A stretch of DNA of 64,000 bases, taken from PALSA-693 sp963834725. Lineage in GTDB: Bacteria; Actinomycetota; Acidimicrobiia; Acidimicrobiales; Palsa-688. A model generated the notes under the pieces. The model saw only the letters and a list, made by a program, of their open reading frames with translations, had not been told where the DNA came from and ran no database searches. Position 1 is the stretch's first letter; each line of letters starts with the position of its first letter. Location of the stretch: assembly GCA_963834725.1 (NCBI GenBank), contig CAWICN010000001.1, forward strand, positions 4,402,001-4,466,000, written 5' to 3'. The position numbers and the translations under genes were made by a program. Shown in pieces: positions 25,756 through 35,179 of the stretch.

Positions 25756-27849
25756 GTGCTGATCTCCGACGACGCCGCCCAGCCTGGCCCCCTCGCGGCC
25801 GACCTGCCTCGAGCCGGCGCTCCGAGCCGGTCGTGGTGGCGCCGCCCGGCGGTTGCTGTCGGCGCGCCCCTCCTTCTGGGCCTCCTCCACGTGGTCCTGG
25901 TGGCGCCCCACTATTTCGTGGGTTCATTTGATGACGACGCCGGGTACATCCTCGGGGCCAAGGCCCTGCTCGCCGGGCATGGGCTGATCGCGCTTATGCC
26001 GAACGGGGCAACGGTGGCCGGATCCTATCCGCCGGGCTACCCGATCCTGCTCGTCCCTTTCCTCTGGATCTGGCCGCACACCTACGTCCCGCTCCGGCTG
26101 CTCTCGGTCGCCTGTTACGCGGCCATCTTCCCGCTCACCTGGATCTACCTGGGCCGGCGGCGGGTCGGAGACGGGGTTCGCATCATCACGCTCTTCGTCC
26201 TGGCCCTGGGGTCCGCCTTCGCCACCTTCGGCAGCATGGTCATGGCGGAGACCCCGTTCATGGTCCTGTTGATGGTCCTGCTCATCCTGATCGACCGCTG
26301 GGACTGTGACGACCGGGTCTTCACACCAACCGGTGTGGCGGTGATCGGCGCCGCGGCCGGTCTGGTCTGGCTCAAAGAGGCGGGCATCGGGGTGGTCGCC
26401 GGGCTCTGTCTCTGGCTGCTCCTCCGGCGGGGCCTGGCGCATCCGTCCTGGCGCAAACCGATGGCGGTGGCGGCAGGCACCGTGGCGCTGCTCGTCCCGA
26501 TCGTGGTCGCCCGCGCCATAGCGGGGATCCCGTTGGTGGGGTACCGGTACTCCCAAGAGCTGGGGACGTTCTACCAAGGAGGGCTGGCCAGGCGAATCGT
26601 GCACGTCGCGCCGCACGGCCTATGGCAGATGCTCTCGACCGCCTTGCCCACGACCCTGGTGCCCTACCTGAGCCCACTGCCGATCCATGGGCATGCCCCC
26701 GACCTGTGGAAGATCCTCTCCTGGCAGGTCACCATTCTGACCGTCGTCGGCGCGGTCGTGTGGGCTCGACGGTTCCTCGACGCGGCCCTTCCGATCGCCG
26801 CGGTGTACCTCCTCGAAACCCTCTTCTGGCCTGAGGTCAACGAACGGCGGGTGATCCTGGTCCTCCCGATCCTGGCCGCCTGGTATGTCCTCGGCGCGAA
26901 GGCGGCTGGAGTGGCCTTGTGGTCGTGGGTCCAGAATCGAGACCGGCCCGGAGCGCGGCGGCGCGGCTGGCGCTGGAGACCGGGGGCCACGGTCGGCGTA
27001 GTAGCAGCCGCGTTGGCTGCCGCGGCGGTGACCATCGTTCCCCTCACCGTTCAGCTGCCGAGGGACTACCTGATGAACCTGGGCCAGGACACCTCGCAGT
27101 TCGCGGGCTCGCCGTACGTCGAGCTGCTGACCCATCTCGGTCAGCCGACCGAGGTGGTCGAAACCGACTATGGCTCGTCCACGGCCCTCTTCACCGGTCA
27201 CCAAACCCGCGGTCTTGAGTTGTTCACCCAGACGATCAGCCGTTGCACTACGGCCGTCATCCGGTCAGGGCTGGCCCTCGACGACGCCGGCTACCTCCTG
27301 CTCGGCGATGTCAACAAGCCGGGCGTCCTCGATAGCCCCTGCCTGCTGCGGGCGGCGTCGTCCAGCCCATGGGCCGTTCCCCTCCTGCACACCGGCTGGG
27401 ACAACGCCTCAGTCTTCGAGCTGATCGGTCCCGGGACCGGCCACCCCGACCTTCAGAATCTGACCGCGTCGGCAATCCGGACGATGGCGGTCGCCGGCTC
27501 TTCGGTCATCTGGGAATGGGACTGGTTGACCCCGCGTACCGTCTCCCAGGTGAGCGTCGGGGAGGCCGGCGCGGCCGGCAGGACGTCGGCGGTCGTCCTC
27601 CAGATTCCTCAGGCGGACGGCGCCTGGCGGACGGTCGCCGCGGCCCGGTCCGCGGTCGGCGACGGGCCCGCGGCCTCCCCCTATCTTCTGGCCACCCTGC
27701 CCGCCGGCACCGTCGCGACCGCCTTCCGCGTCGTGATCTCCAGCGGCGCGTCACCCCCGCCGGGGGCGACGACCACGACGGCGCCGGTCGATGCGGCAGC
27801 CATCGGTCCGGCCGCGAGCTCACCGGGGACCCCCGGAGGCCACAGATGA
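25756..27849 (+). CDS. Polytopic membrane protein, probable GT-C-fold glycosyltransferase
   Basis: About 697 aa. An N-terminal set of roughly ten membrane helices is followed by a soluble C-terminal region of about 250 residues. The first extracytoplasmic loop contains an acidic cluster (YFVGSFDDDAGYILGAKALL), the position of the catalytic Asp in GT-C enzymes using polyprenyl-phosphate sugars. The PNGATVAGSYPPGYPILLVP loop is also typical of this superfamily. Donor and acceptor are unknown. I choose the GTG at 25756 because the hydrophobic region begins soon after; no strong ribosome-binding site decides it. Its stop overlaps the serS start by 4 bp. Confidence 0.7.
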   Translation: MLISDDAAQPGPLAADLPRAGAPSRSWWRRPAVAVGAPLLLGLLHVVLVAPHYFVGSFDDDAGYILGAKALLAGHGLIALMPNGATVAGSYPPGYPILLVPFLWIWPHTYVPLRLLSVACYAAIFPLTWIYLGRRRVGDGVRIITLFVLALGSAFATFGSMVMAETPFMVLLMVLLILIDRWDCDDRVFTPTGVAVIGAAAGLVWLKEAGIGVVAGLCLWLLLRRGLAHPSWRKPMAVAAGTVALLVPIVVARAIAGIPLVGYRYSQELGTFYQGGLARRIVHVAPHGLWQMLSTALPTTLVPYLSPLPIHGHAPDLWKILSWQVTILTVVGAVVWARRFLDAALPIAAVYLLETLFWPEVNERRVILVLPILAAWYVLGAKAAGVALWSWVQNRDRPGARRRGWRWRPGATVGVVAAALAAAAVTIVPLTVQLPRDYLMNLGQDTSQFAGSPYVELLTHLGQPTEVVETDYGSSTALFTGHQTRGLELFTQTISRCTTAVIRSGLALDDAGYLLLGDVNKPGVLDSPCLLRAASSSPWAVPLLHTGWDNASVFELIGPGTGHPDLQNLTASAIRTMAVAGSSVIWEWDWLTPRTVSQVSVGEAGAAGRTSAVVLQIPQADGAWRTVAAARSAVGDGPAASPYLLATLPAGTVATAFRVVISSGASPPPGATTTTAPVDAAAIGPAASSPGTPGGHR

Positions 27850-29141
27850 TCGACATCCGGCTTCTTCTCGATGATTTCGATGCCACCTCCCGGCGTCTGG
27901 CTCGCAAGGGCGTCGATGCAGCTCTCGTGGAGTCGGCCCGGGAACTGGCCCATCGCCGTCGCGAACAGGTCCGACTGGTCGACACCGGTCGGACCGAGAT
28001 GAACTCGGGATCATCTGAGGTCGGGGCGTTGATGCGCAAGGGCATGCGGGAGGCAGCAGACGCGCTCCGGGCCCGCCTGGCCGATGCGCGAGCCGAGCTC
28101 GACGACCGCGAGAAATCCCTGCGAGAGACCGAGGACGCGCTCAACGACGTCGTGCTGCGGCTCCCCAACCTGCCGGCTGACGATGTGCCGGACGGCAGTA
28201 GTGAGGCGGATAACGTGGTGCTGCGCACCCACGGCTACGACCCTCACGACTACGAGGGCCGGTCATGGGCGCCGCACTGGGAAGTGGCCGAGCGTCTGGG
28301 TATCTATGACAGCGAGGGGGCCGCCAAGCTGAGTGGCGCCATGTTCTCGGTGCTCAAAGGCGACGGTGCTCGTCTCCTGCGAGGACTGGTGAACCTCGGG
28401 CTCGCCCTGCATAGGGAACGCTACGAGGAGGTGGCCCCGCCGCATCTGGTGCGGACCGAGGTCATCAGCCGGACCGGTCACCTGACCAAGTTCGACACCC
28501 AGGCCTACCGTGTGCGCGACGACGACCTCTGGTTGATACCCACGGGTGAGGTGCCGCTCATGGGGTTGCACCAGGGCGAGATCCTGCCGGAGTCGAAGCT
28601 GCCTCGCCGTTACATGGCCTACACCGTCTGCTGGCGGCGGGAGGCCGGCGCTGCCGGCAAGGAGACCCGTGGTATGCAACGGCTCCACGAGTTCCACAAG
28701 GTGGAGCTCGTGAAGCTCTGCCGCCCTGAGGATGGCCCTGGCGAGTTCGAGTCCCTGGTGGCCGACGCCGAGGTGGCGATGCGCGTCCTCGGGCTGCCCT
28801 ATCGCGTCGTCGAGCTTTGCGCCGGCGACCTGACGTTCTCGGCCGCGAAGGTGTACGACCTCGAGGTGTACTCGCCGGGCGTCGACCGCTGGCTGGAGGT
28901 GTCGTCCATCAGCTGGGTGACCGACTTTCAGGCCCGGCGCGGTCAGATCCGGTTCCGTCGCGAGGCGGGTGGGGTCGAGTTCCTCCACGCGCTCAACGGC
29001 TCGGGCCTGGCGACACCTCGCGTGTGGGCCGCCCTGATCGAACATGGACAGCAGCCGGACGGGACGGTACGGCTACCGGACGCGCTCGTTCCGTACGTCG
29101 GCACGGCGGTCATCGGCTCGCGGTCAGATCCGGACCGCTGA
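27846..29141 (+). CDS. serS: Seryl-tRNA synthetase
   Basis: 431-aa class II aminoacyl-tRNA synthetase charging tRNA-Ser. The N-terminal coiled-coil arm spans residues about 1-105 (MIDIRLLLDDFDATSRRLAR, then a long helical hairpin). The catalytic core has motif 2 CWRREAGAAGKETRGMQRLHEFHKVEL (split around the loop) and motif 3 HALNGSGLATPRVWAALIE. Ser/ATP pocket segments such as LIPTGEVPLMGLHQGEILP are also present. The ATG at 27846 overlaps the membrane-protein stop (ATGA), so expression may be coupled to that gene, an unusual partner. Confidence 0.96.
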   Translation: MIDIRLLLDDFDATSRRLARKGVDAALVESARELAHRRREQVRLVDTGRTEMNSGSSEVGALMRKGMREAADALRARLADARAELDDREKSLRETEDALNDVVLRLPNLPADDVPDGSSEADNVVLRTHGYDPHDYEGRSWAPHWEVAERLGIYDSEGAAKLSGAMFSVLKGDGARLLRGLVNLGLALHRERYEEVAPPHLVRTEVISRTGHLTKFDTQAYRVRDDDLWLIPTGEVPLMGLHQGEILPESKLPRRYMAYTVCWRREAGAAGKETRGMQRLHEFHKVELVKLCRPEDGPGEFESLVADAEVAMRVLGLPYRVVELCAGDLTFSAAKVYDLEVYSPGVDRWLEVSSISWVTDFQARRGQIRFRREAGGVEFLHALNGSGLATPRVWAALIEHGQQPDGTVRLPDALVPYVGTAVIGSRSDPDR

Positions 29142-29256
29142 GAGGCACCTCGACCGGGCACCGTCCCGAATGGTGTTGACGCCGCCGTGCCGGAACCGGG
29201 GGGAACGAAATATTGCCTCGGTTTCCGGCCAGGGCGGCCAGTACCGTGAACATATT

Positions 29257-32200
29257 GTGCAGACCTGTCCCGAATGTGGCGCGTCCAGCCCCGACGGATT
29301 CCGGTTTTGCCAGGATTGCGGGGCCCGACTGCACCCGGCCGGGTGCCCCTCATGCGGAGCCCCGCACGAGGACGGCCAGCGCTTCTGCGGTGAGTGCGGG
29401 ACCGCTCTCAACGTCGGCGTGGCCCTGATCCCGGGGGCGGAGCCGGTCCAGGAACGCAAGCTGGCCACGGTGCTGTTCGCGGACGTGGTTGGTTTCACGT
29501 CACTTTCGGAACGCACCGACCCTGAAATCGTCGCCCGGATGGTGGATGCCGCCTTTCGCGAATTGGGGGCTGTCGTGACCGATCATGGCGGCACCATCGA
29601 CAAATACATGGGCGACAGCCTGATGGCTGTCTTCGGGGTTCCGGTCGCCCACGACGATGACGCCGAACGGGCGGTCGCCGCCGGTCTGGCCATGCGCAAA
29701 CTTGGTGGCGATCTGGTTTTCTCGATCGGCATCAACTCGGGCGCGGTGATGGCGACCTCGGTCGGCCGATCGGGCGACAGCACGGTGATCGGTGACACCG
29801 TAAACGTCGCGGCGCGCCTGGAGAAGGCCGCCGGCCCGGGCGAGGTCCTGTGCGGACCCCTCACGGCCGAACTGGTGGGAGGGCAAGTGGTGTTCCGGGC
29901 CCGTCAACCGGTGATTCTGAAGGGGAAGGCAGAGCCCGTCGAGGTGTGGGAGGCCGTCGCAATGGGACGGCCGGAGGACGCCCTCACCGCCCTGGAGCTT
30001 CCCCTCCTCGGGCGCGAAGAAGATATGGCCTATCTCGAAGCGCTGTGGCACAGGGTCCGGCGTGACAACCAGACGCACATGACTCTGCTCTGCGGAGAGG
30101 CCGGCTCTGGAAAGTCCCGCCTGGCGGGTGAGCTGGCGCGCCTCGTTGGCGATGATGGCCGCGTGGTGCGAGCGACCTTCCCCTCGTACGGGCCGATGGG
30201 AGGCGGGCGGGTTGCGGTCGAGATTCTGCGTCAGCTCGGGCCCGCGGCCGACGTAGCCGTCACCGCCCGGGTCGAGTCGCTTGCCGGTCGTGTCGACGAA
30301 TCCCTCAGGGCCATCGACCCCGTGGATCTGCAAAAAGAGCAGGCCTGGGGCGTCGTTCGCTTTCTCGAGGAGAAGAGCGCAGAGCAGCCGCTCCTCGTCA
30401 TCCTCGACGACGTGCACCGCGCCGTCGGGACCAGTCTCAACATTTTGAGCGAACTGAGTGGCCGGCTCCTTCGATCGCCGATCCTGTTGGTCCTGGTCGG
30501 CCGGACCGAACCCGACGAATGGCTGGCCCGTTTCCCTGCCGCGACCACGTTGCGTCTGGCGCCGCTCGGAAAGGCAGACGCCGTCAGCCTCGCCGGAGCC
30601 TTCGTGGGTGAGAAGCCGCTCGCGCCCGAGGCAGCAGACTTCCTCGTCGAGCGCGCCGGCGGAAACCCCCTGTACCTGCGCGAACTTGTCCGCATGGCGC
30701 GCACCGGCGGGTCGCTCGTCGATAACGGTGACTGCTACCGCCTCGACTCCACCGCGTCGGTCCCGGCCACGTTGCAGGCGCTGCTCGCGGCCCGCCTGGA
30801 CGCCGTCGGCCCGACACCGAAGCTGGTGTTCCAGCATGCGGCCGTTCTGGGCGATGGGGTCACCGCGGGCCAGATCGCCGAGCTCGGCCCTGCAGGGTGC
30901 GATGCTGCCCTCACGTCGCTGGTTGAGAGCGGCTTGCTCCGCGCCAACCCCGCAGGGGGATTCGACGCCGCCGACCCGATGTTGCGTGAGGTGGCGTACG
31001 AGACGCTACCGCGCCACGTAAGGGGTGAACTCCACCGCCGGGCGGCGACGCTGGTGAACCGCCCCGAGGACCGAGCTCGCCACCTGGATCGGGCGGCTGA
31101 ATACCTGTCCGCCGATGCGTCGGTCACCCGGGAGGCGGCGGATGCCTTGGCCGAGGTCGGGCACCAGCTCGCCAGGGAGTTGCGCCTCGCGGATGCCACC
31201 CGTGTGCTCGAGCGGGCCGTGACGCTCGGTTGCCGCCAGGCGTCGACGCTCCTCGAACTGGCCGAGCTCCAGGAGCATGCTGAAAACAGCGCCGCCTTCG
31301 AGACCCTGGGCCTTGTCGCAGATGATCCCGCCGACCCGTCGGTGGCGCTGAAGCGAGATCACGCTATCGCCCGGACCAGGATGTGGACCGACGCGGCATG
31401 GGCCGCGCCCCGCCTCCTGGAAATCGGCGAGAGGTGGCAAGTGCTCGGCGACGAAGGGCAGGCGGCGTGGGCGATTGCCAACGCCGGAGTGGCCATGTTC
31501 ACCCTGAGCCGGATGGAGGAGGCAGCCGTCGATCTGGAGCGGTCCCTGGCCATCTTCGAGAGGATTCAGGACCGGGCGGGCGCAGTGGCGACGTCCTCGT
31601 TCCTCTCTTTGGCGAGGCCGACAGACCCTCGGGTGCCAGGGTGGCTCGCGGAGGCGCTGGCCTTTGCGAACGAGGCCGGCGACCGCACAAAGCAGACCAC
31701 CGCGCTCGCTGCGCTGGCCTGGCACCACTTTCTTCGATCGCTGTGGGGCGGGCCCGCGGATACGGCCGCGGCCGAGGGTTTCGCCCGTCAGTTGGCCGAG
31801 GTCGCGGAGGATGTCGGCGTCACCAATAACGCCATGCACGGTCGCAGTCTGCTGGCGATCATCGCCCGGCTCGAGGGTCGCATGGGGGTCGCGGCGGCAG
31901 AGACCGCGGCTCTCGCCCGGCTCCTGCATCCAGAGCTCTCCGAGCCGTGGCTGGGTTGGGCCGCCAGCTTCGCCGTCGCAGTCGCGGAAGGCGCGTCCGC
32001 GGCGGCAGCACCGTTCCCGCCGCTGGCTTCCGTGGACCCCGTCAACCATGTTGCGGATCTGGTGGTGCAGGCCGAGCTGATCTTCGCGGGCCGGATTGAG
32101 GAAGCTGTCTCCCACTTCGGAGCGCTCGAGCAGCGCGAGGCCCACACCTTCGCGGAGTCGAACACCTTTGGCGAGACGACCGGATTGGTGTGCGCGCTCG

Positions 32201-32493
32201 GGCTGGTCCTGTCTGGCCGCCCCCGCGAAGCTGTCCGGTGGGCGCAGCGGGCGCTGGGCGCGGCCAGGATCCTCGGGGCGCGTCCGACCGAGGTGGCGGC
32301 GCAGGCCCTGTTAGCAGAGATCAATGGCCGTGAATCCGATCTGCCGCCCCCGCCGGCTGTAGCCGGCTCGATCGCGGAGACCCTGGTGCTGCGGGCGCAC
32401 GTAGCCCTCGGCCGGTCTGACATTCGCCCCGCCCTGCAACGAGCTACGGATGCATTGGTGACACCCGGCCTGCTCCTGGGGCTCTTGAGGTAA
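29257..32493 (+). CDS. Class III adenylate/guanylate cyclase with zinc ribbons, AAA ATPase and TPR-like region
   Basis: About 1078 aa. Two zinc ribbons lead (CPECGASSPDGFRFCQDCG and CPSCGAPHEDGQRFCGECG). A class III cyclase domain follows with both metal-binding Asp segments (LFADVVGFTSLSERTD and DKYMGDSLMAVFGVP) and GDTVNVAARLEKA. Next comes an AAA/STAND-type ATPase with Walker A CGEAGSGKSRLAG and Walker B LLVILDDVH. The rest is alpha-helical, TPR-like. This architecture occurs in actinobacteria and is thought to link ligand or stress sensing to cyclic nucleotide production. GTG 29257 puts the first zinc ribbon at the N-terminus; upstream codons in frame look noncoding. Confidence 0.88.
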   Translation: MQTCPECGASSPDGFRFCQDCGARLHPAGCPSCGAPHEDGQRFCGECGTALNVGVALIPGAEPVQERKLATVLFADVVGFTSLSERTDPEIVARMVDAAFRELGAVVTDHGGTIDKYMGDSLMAVFGVPVAHDDDAERAVAAGLAMRKLGGDLVFSIGINSGAVMATSVGRSGDSTVIGDTVNVAARLEKAAGPGEVLCGPLTAELVGGQVVFRARQPVILKGKAEPVEVWEAVAMGRPEDALTALELPLLGREEDMAYLEALWHRVRRDNQTHMTLLCGEAGSGKSRLAGELARLVGDDGRVVRATFPSYGPMGGGRVAVEILRQLGPAADVAVTARVESLAGRVDESLRAIDPVDLQKEQAWGVVRFLEEKSAEQPLLVILDDVHRAVGTSLNILSELSGRLLRSPILLVLVGRTEPDEWLARFPAATTLRLAPLGKADAVSLAGAFVGEKPLAPEAADFLVERAGGNPLYLRELVRMARTGGSLVDNGDCYRLDSTASVPATLQALLAARLDAVGPTPKLVFQHAAVLGDGVTAGQIAELGPAGCDAALTSLVESGLLRANPAGGFDAADPMLREVAYETLPRHVRGELHRRAATLVNRPEDRARHLDRAAEYLSADASVTREAADALAEVGHQLARELRLADATRVLERAVTLGCRQASTLLELAELQEHAENSAAFETLGLVADDPADPSVALKRDHAIARTRMWTDAAWAAPRLLEIGERWQVLGDEGQAAWAIANAGVAMFTLSRMEEAAVDLERSLAIFERIQDRAGAVATSSFLSLARPTDPRVPGWLAEALAFANEAGDRTKQTTALAALAWHHFLRSLWGGPADTAAAEGFARQLAEVAEDVGVTNNAMHGRSLLAIIARLEGRMGVAAAETAALARLLHPELSEPWLGWAASFAVAVAEGASAAAAPFPPLASVDPVNHVADLVVQAELIFAGRIEEAVSHFGALEQREAHTFAESNTFGETTGLVCALGLVLSGRPREAVRWAQRALGAARILGARPTEVAAQALLAEINGRESDLPPPPAVAGSIAETLVLRAHVALGRSDIRPALQRATDALVTPGLLLGLLR

Positions 32494-32643
32494 GCCGGCC
32501 GGGCCACCCGCCCCCATACCCGGATTTTTCTGTAGCGCTCTCCGCTTCAGCTGGGAGCATTCGGTTCAGAGAAGGGCGTTCCGCTCCTCGAATGGGCACG
32601 ATCCGCGACAGAGAATCCGTGATCCGTTGGGCGGATCGGGACT

Positions 32644-33603
32644 TTAACCGGCCGCGGGCTGCCGGCGACTGAAGTGCATCCGGCCTGGTCGGCTGCGCCT
32701 CCGTCGGCGATCGACGTGGGAATGCCGGCTGAGCAGGACCGTCGCGACGGTCATCATGGCCAGCGCGAGGAGCTCGCCGCTCGAGGCGTACAGCCCGGTT
32801 CGAATGTGTTCGTCGAAGACCGCCACGCCGATCAGCACGCTGACGAGCGGGTTGATGCAGTTCATCGCTGGCAGGCTGGCCGAGAGGGGGCCGCCCCGGT
32901 AGGCGAGCTGGGCGAGGACCACCCCGACCGCACCGACGGCGACAAGGGCGTACAGCTGCCATTGCCCGAGCAGCGCGCCCGGCCCATGTCCGAGCTGGTG
33001 GGTCACCGTCTTGACCAGGCCAGCCACCCCCGCAAAGGCGATGCCGGCGGCTCCGCCGAGAAGGGCCGCAGACTGGCCCCCACCGCGTCGCCTGGCCAGG
33101 AGGACACAGCAAACGATCGCGAGAGTGGCCAGCGCAGAGGCCAGTATTGCCGGCCAGGGGTCCACACCGGGGGCCGATCTCGTGACCGGGTCCGCCGCCG
33201 CGAAGAAGCCCGTCAAGGCGAGCACCAGGACGACTGCCCAGACCAGTTCGCTCAAGCTCACCGCGGCCCCGTCGATGGCCCAGCTGGCCGGTAGAGCGAA
33301 CAGCACCATCGTGACCAGCAGGGGCTGGACGAGCGTGAGATCGCCCTCATGGAGGGCGAGTGCGTGCAGGGCAAACGCTATCCCGGCGAGAGCGGTGCCG
33401 AGTAGCCAGGCACCCGACGAAACGGCCTGCCGGATCACCCGGAGATCGTGGCGCGTCGTGATCTCCAGAGATCCGCTGGGCCGGCTTCTGCTGGCAGCCA
33501 TCCTTCGCCCTGCGTCCCGAAAGGCCCGCGACTGCACCGCTGCGGCCAGGGCGAACAGAACGGCCGCACTCAGCGCGCTGATCGTCGCCAATGGTGGACT
33601 CAT
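32644..33603 (-). CDS. EamA/DMT-superfamily transporter
   Basis: 319-aa protein with about nine to ten membrane helices in the two-repeat EamA arrangement. The first repeat holds ALHEGDLTLVQPLLVTMVLF and the second YRGGPLSASLPAMNCINPLV and IGVAVFDEHIRTG, matching the conserved helix 3-4 motif of DMT exporters. The C-terminus is Arg-rich and cytoplasmic. The substrate is unknown. The ATG at 33601-33603 has no close neighbour on its strand. Confidence 0.85.
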   Translation of the reverse strand: MSPPLATISALSAAVLFALAAAVQSRAFRDAGRRMAASRSRPSGSLEITTRHDLRVIRQAVSSGAWLLGTALAGIAFALHALALHEGDLTLVQPLLVTMVLFALPASWAIDGAAVSLSELVWAVVLVLALTGFFAAADPVTRSAPGVDPWPAILASALATLAIVCCVLLARRRGGGQSAALLGGAAGIAFAGVAGLVKTVTHQLGHGPGALLGQWQLYALVAVGAVGVVLAQLAYRGGPLSASLPAMNCINPLVSVLIGVAVFDEHIRTGLYASSGELLALAMMTVATVLLSRHSHVDRRRRRSRPGRMHFSRRQPAAG

Positions 33604-33863
33604 TGGCCGGCCGCCCAGATCACCTCAGAAGTACGCCCGCAGCAGACGGAGCCGACGGTGCCCGGCGTCCGCGCCTGACGGAACGCAGTCCTGACCATGT
33701 GGACGAACCGCCTTCTGGCCGCACCACGCCGTTGGGCCCCTCCACGTTGGGGACAGTACGACGACGATGTGCCCCCCGCCGGGTCAACTGGGACAACTTT
33801 TGCCGTTCCTTTACTCCGTCCCCTCGGTACTGATCCGGTGCGCCGGGCCCGGGCCCGGCTTTG

Positions 33864-33907
33864 TGCCCTCGGCAGGATTCGAACCTGCGCACCCGGCTCC
33901 GGAGGCC
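33864..33907 (-). other. 3' half of tRNA-Arg(CCG): probable integration attachment site remnant
   Basis: Read on the minus strand this is an exact-looking tRNA 3' portion: an anticodon loop with CCG inside CTCCGGA, variable region, T-arm GCAGG-TTCGAAT-CCTGC, acceptor strand CGAGGGC and discriminator A at 33864. The 5' half is absent: the expected acceptor partner (CGAGGGC in plus sense, near 33932) and D-arm are replaced by unrelated sequence. Identity breaks in the 5' side of the anticodon stem, where tyrosine integrases commonly cross over. It abuts a truncated integrase gene. Confidence 0.8.
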
Positions 33908-33913
33908 GCACTC

Positions 33914-34720
33914 TTTCGCTGGCCACCCCCACCGCGCGGCCGGTCCAAGCGCAAGGCGAACCGCGTCAAGCGATCCGTTTCGATCCGCCATCTGCCCGAC
34001 CCGGTCACAATGGGCCGGGTCATCGATGCCATCGAGAGCCACCAGCCGGCCAGCCGGGCCTACCAGGTGATGACGGCCGTCGCCTACTACGCCGGGCTGC
34101 GGCCGTCCGAGGTGGTCATGCTCCGGGCACAGGCGCTGGAGCTTCCGAGGGCCGGCTGGGGCCGGATCCACGTGACCGAGGCGGACGTCGCCTTCGACGA
34201 GCCCGGCGAGCCGAAGACGGGCCCGCGATCGGTTCCGATCCCGCCACGCCTCATCGAGGTACTGCAGTCGTGGGTGAACGACCACGGCTTCGCTAAGGAA
34301 GATCTGCTCTTTCGGACTCGCAACGGGCTGCGCCCGAGGGCATCCAACTGGTCGAGGGCGCTCCATCGGGCTCTCCTGGAGTGCGAGTGCCCTCCCCTGC
34401 GCATCTACGATTGCCGACACGCAGCGGCGACGACATGGCTCCGTGCCGGTGTCCCGCTGGGGGAGGTGGCCAAGAGGATGGGCCATAGCGTCGAGACGCT
34501 GGTGTCCACCTACGTTGGAGCATTGGCCGGCGACGAGACGCTCGCCAACGAACGCATAGAAGCGGCGCTAGCAGGGACCGACGGACCGACGACTCCGGGT
34601 GTTCCTGCTGAACCTGGCGTCCGTAGCCGTAGTCAGCAACGAGCTAGGCGCTCAGTCTCGCTGGGTTCGGACACTGAGGCCGCGGGTTCGAATCCCGACT
34701 TTCCGAGCCTTCCCGACTAA
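33914..34720 (+). pseudogene. Tyrosine recombinase (phage/ICE integrase) lacking its N-terminal domain
   Basis: Only the catalytic domain remains, about 255 aa. It shows the first active-site Arg in YYAGLRPSEVVML, the His/Arg box YDCRHAAATTWLRAGVPLGE, and the distal box MGHSVETLVSTYVG with His and the nucleophilic Tyr. The SAM-like core-binding and arm-binding domains are missing. The frame runs upstream into the tRNA-Arg remnant, so the 5' end was removed at or near that site. A start such as ATG 34010 would give a catalytic core only. The 3' end overlaps a second tRNA-like segment, as is usual where an integrase gene abuts its own attachment site. Confidence 0.75.
34678..34710 (+). other. 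tRNA-like T-arm/acceptor 3' end (possible second attachment site)
   Basis: The segment has a T-arm (GCGGG-TTCGAAT-CCCG) followed by ACTTTCCG, which could be the 3' acceptor strand and discriminator of a class II tRNA such as tRNA-Ser, with one base missing from the T-stem. No D-arm, anticodon or 5' acceptor is recognisable upstream, so it is a remnant and not a gene. It lies inside the last codons of the integrase, the position expected for an attP/attL core. The tRNA identity is uncertain. Confidence 0.45.
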
Positions 34721-35179
34721 CCAGATCAGAGGACGACCGCTCTCCGTGGTCGCGACCTGACCCCGCTGAGCGAGGCTGTGGGATGGGGGCCAACGTACCG
34801 ACCCCTCTCGGGCACTCGATGTCGGCAATCTGTCGCCGGGATGCCACCTCAGCGGGCGTCCGCATATCCGGCGTTTCGTGACAGGGGCGAGGTCCCGCCC
34901 ACCTCGGGTTATTGAGCGACCCAAGAACGGTACCGATGACGGGGGCTGACCTCCGACCTCTAGAGCCCGTGCGGTGCTAAACGCTGCGACGTTGGCCTCG
35001 ATGGGCTCGATCAGCTCTTGCTCTGTTGAGGGGTCGGTCACGACTTCGGATCCGTTTCCTGCGCTCGCGCTCAGTTGAGTGTGACTTGGTCTCGCCCGTG
35101 GATGAGGGCGATCGTGTCGTTGATGAGGACCCTGATCTTCGAGGGGAGTTGTGACCCGCACGGCTACGGTCGCGACGAC
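34721..35179. other. Gap of 459 bp after the integrase remnant; no gene recognised
   Basis: Open frames exist on the minus strand but show no family motif or ribosome-binding site. It is probably scar DNA between the integrase remnant and the CoA transferase gene. No repeats or RNA structures stood out. Confidence 0.4.

Noticed and set aside
29500..32145. Long minus-strand ORFs opposite the cyclase
   Set aside because: Low-complexity shadows; the plus strand has cyclase, AAA and zinc-ribbon motifs.
33767..33913. In-frame text such as GFEPAHPAPEAA ahead of the integrase
   Set aside because: This is the translation of a tRNA-Arg 3' end read on the wrong strand, a well-known false-coding signature.
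33597..34720. A complete, active integrase and an intact integrated island
   Set aside because: The integrase lacks its N-terminal half and the tRNA parts are halves of different tRNAs, so only remnants can be claimed.
34652..35161. Minus-strand ORF of about 170 aa in the gap after the integrase
   Set aside because: Its start region translates the tRNA-like T-arm and the rest lacks any recognisable domain.
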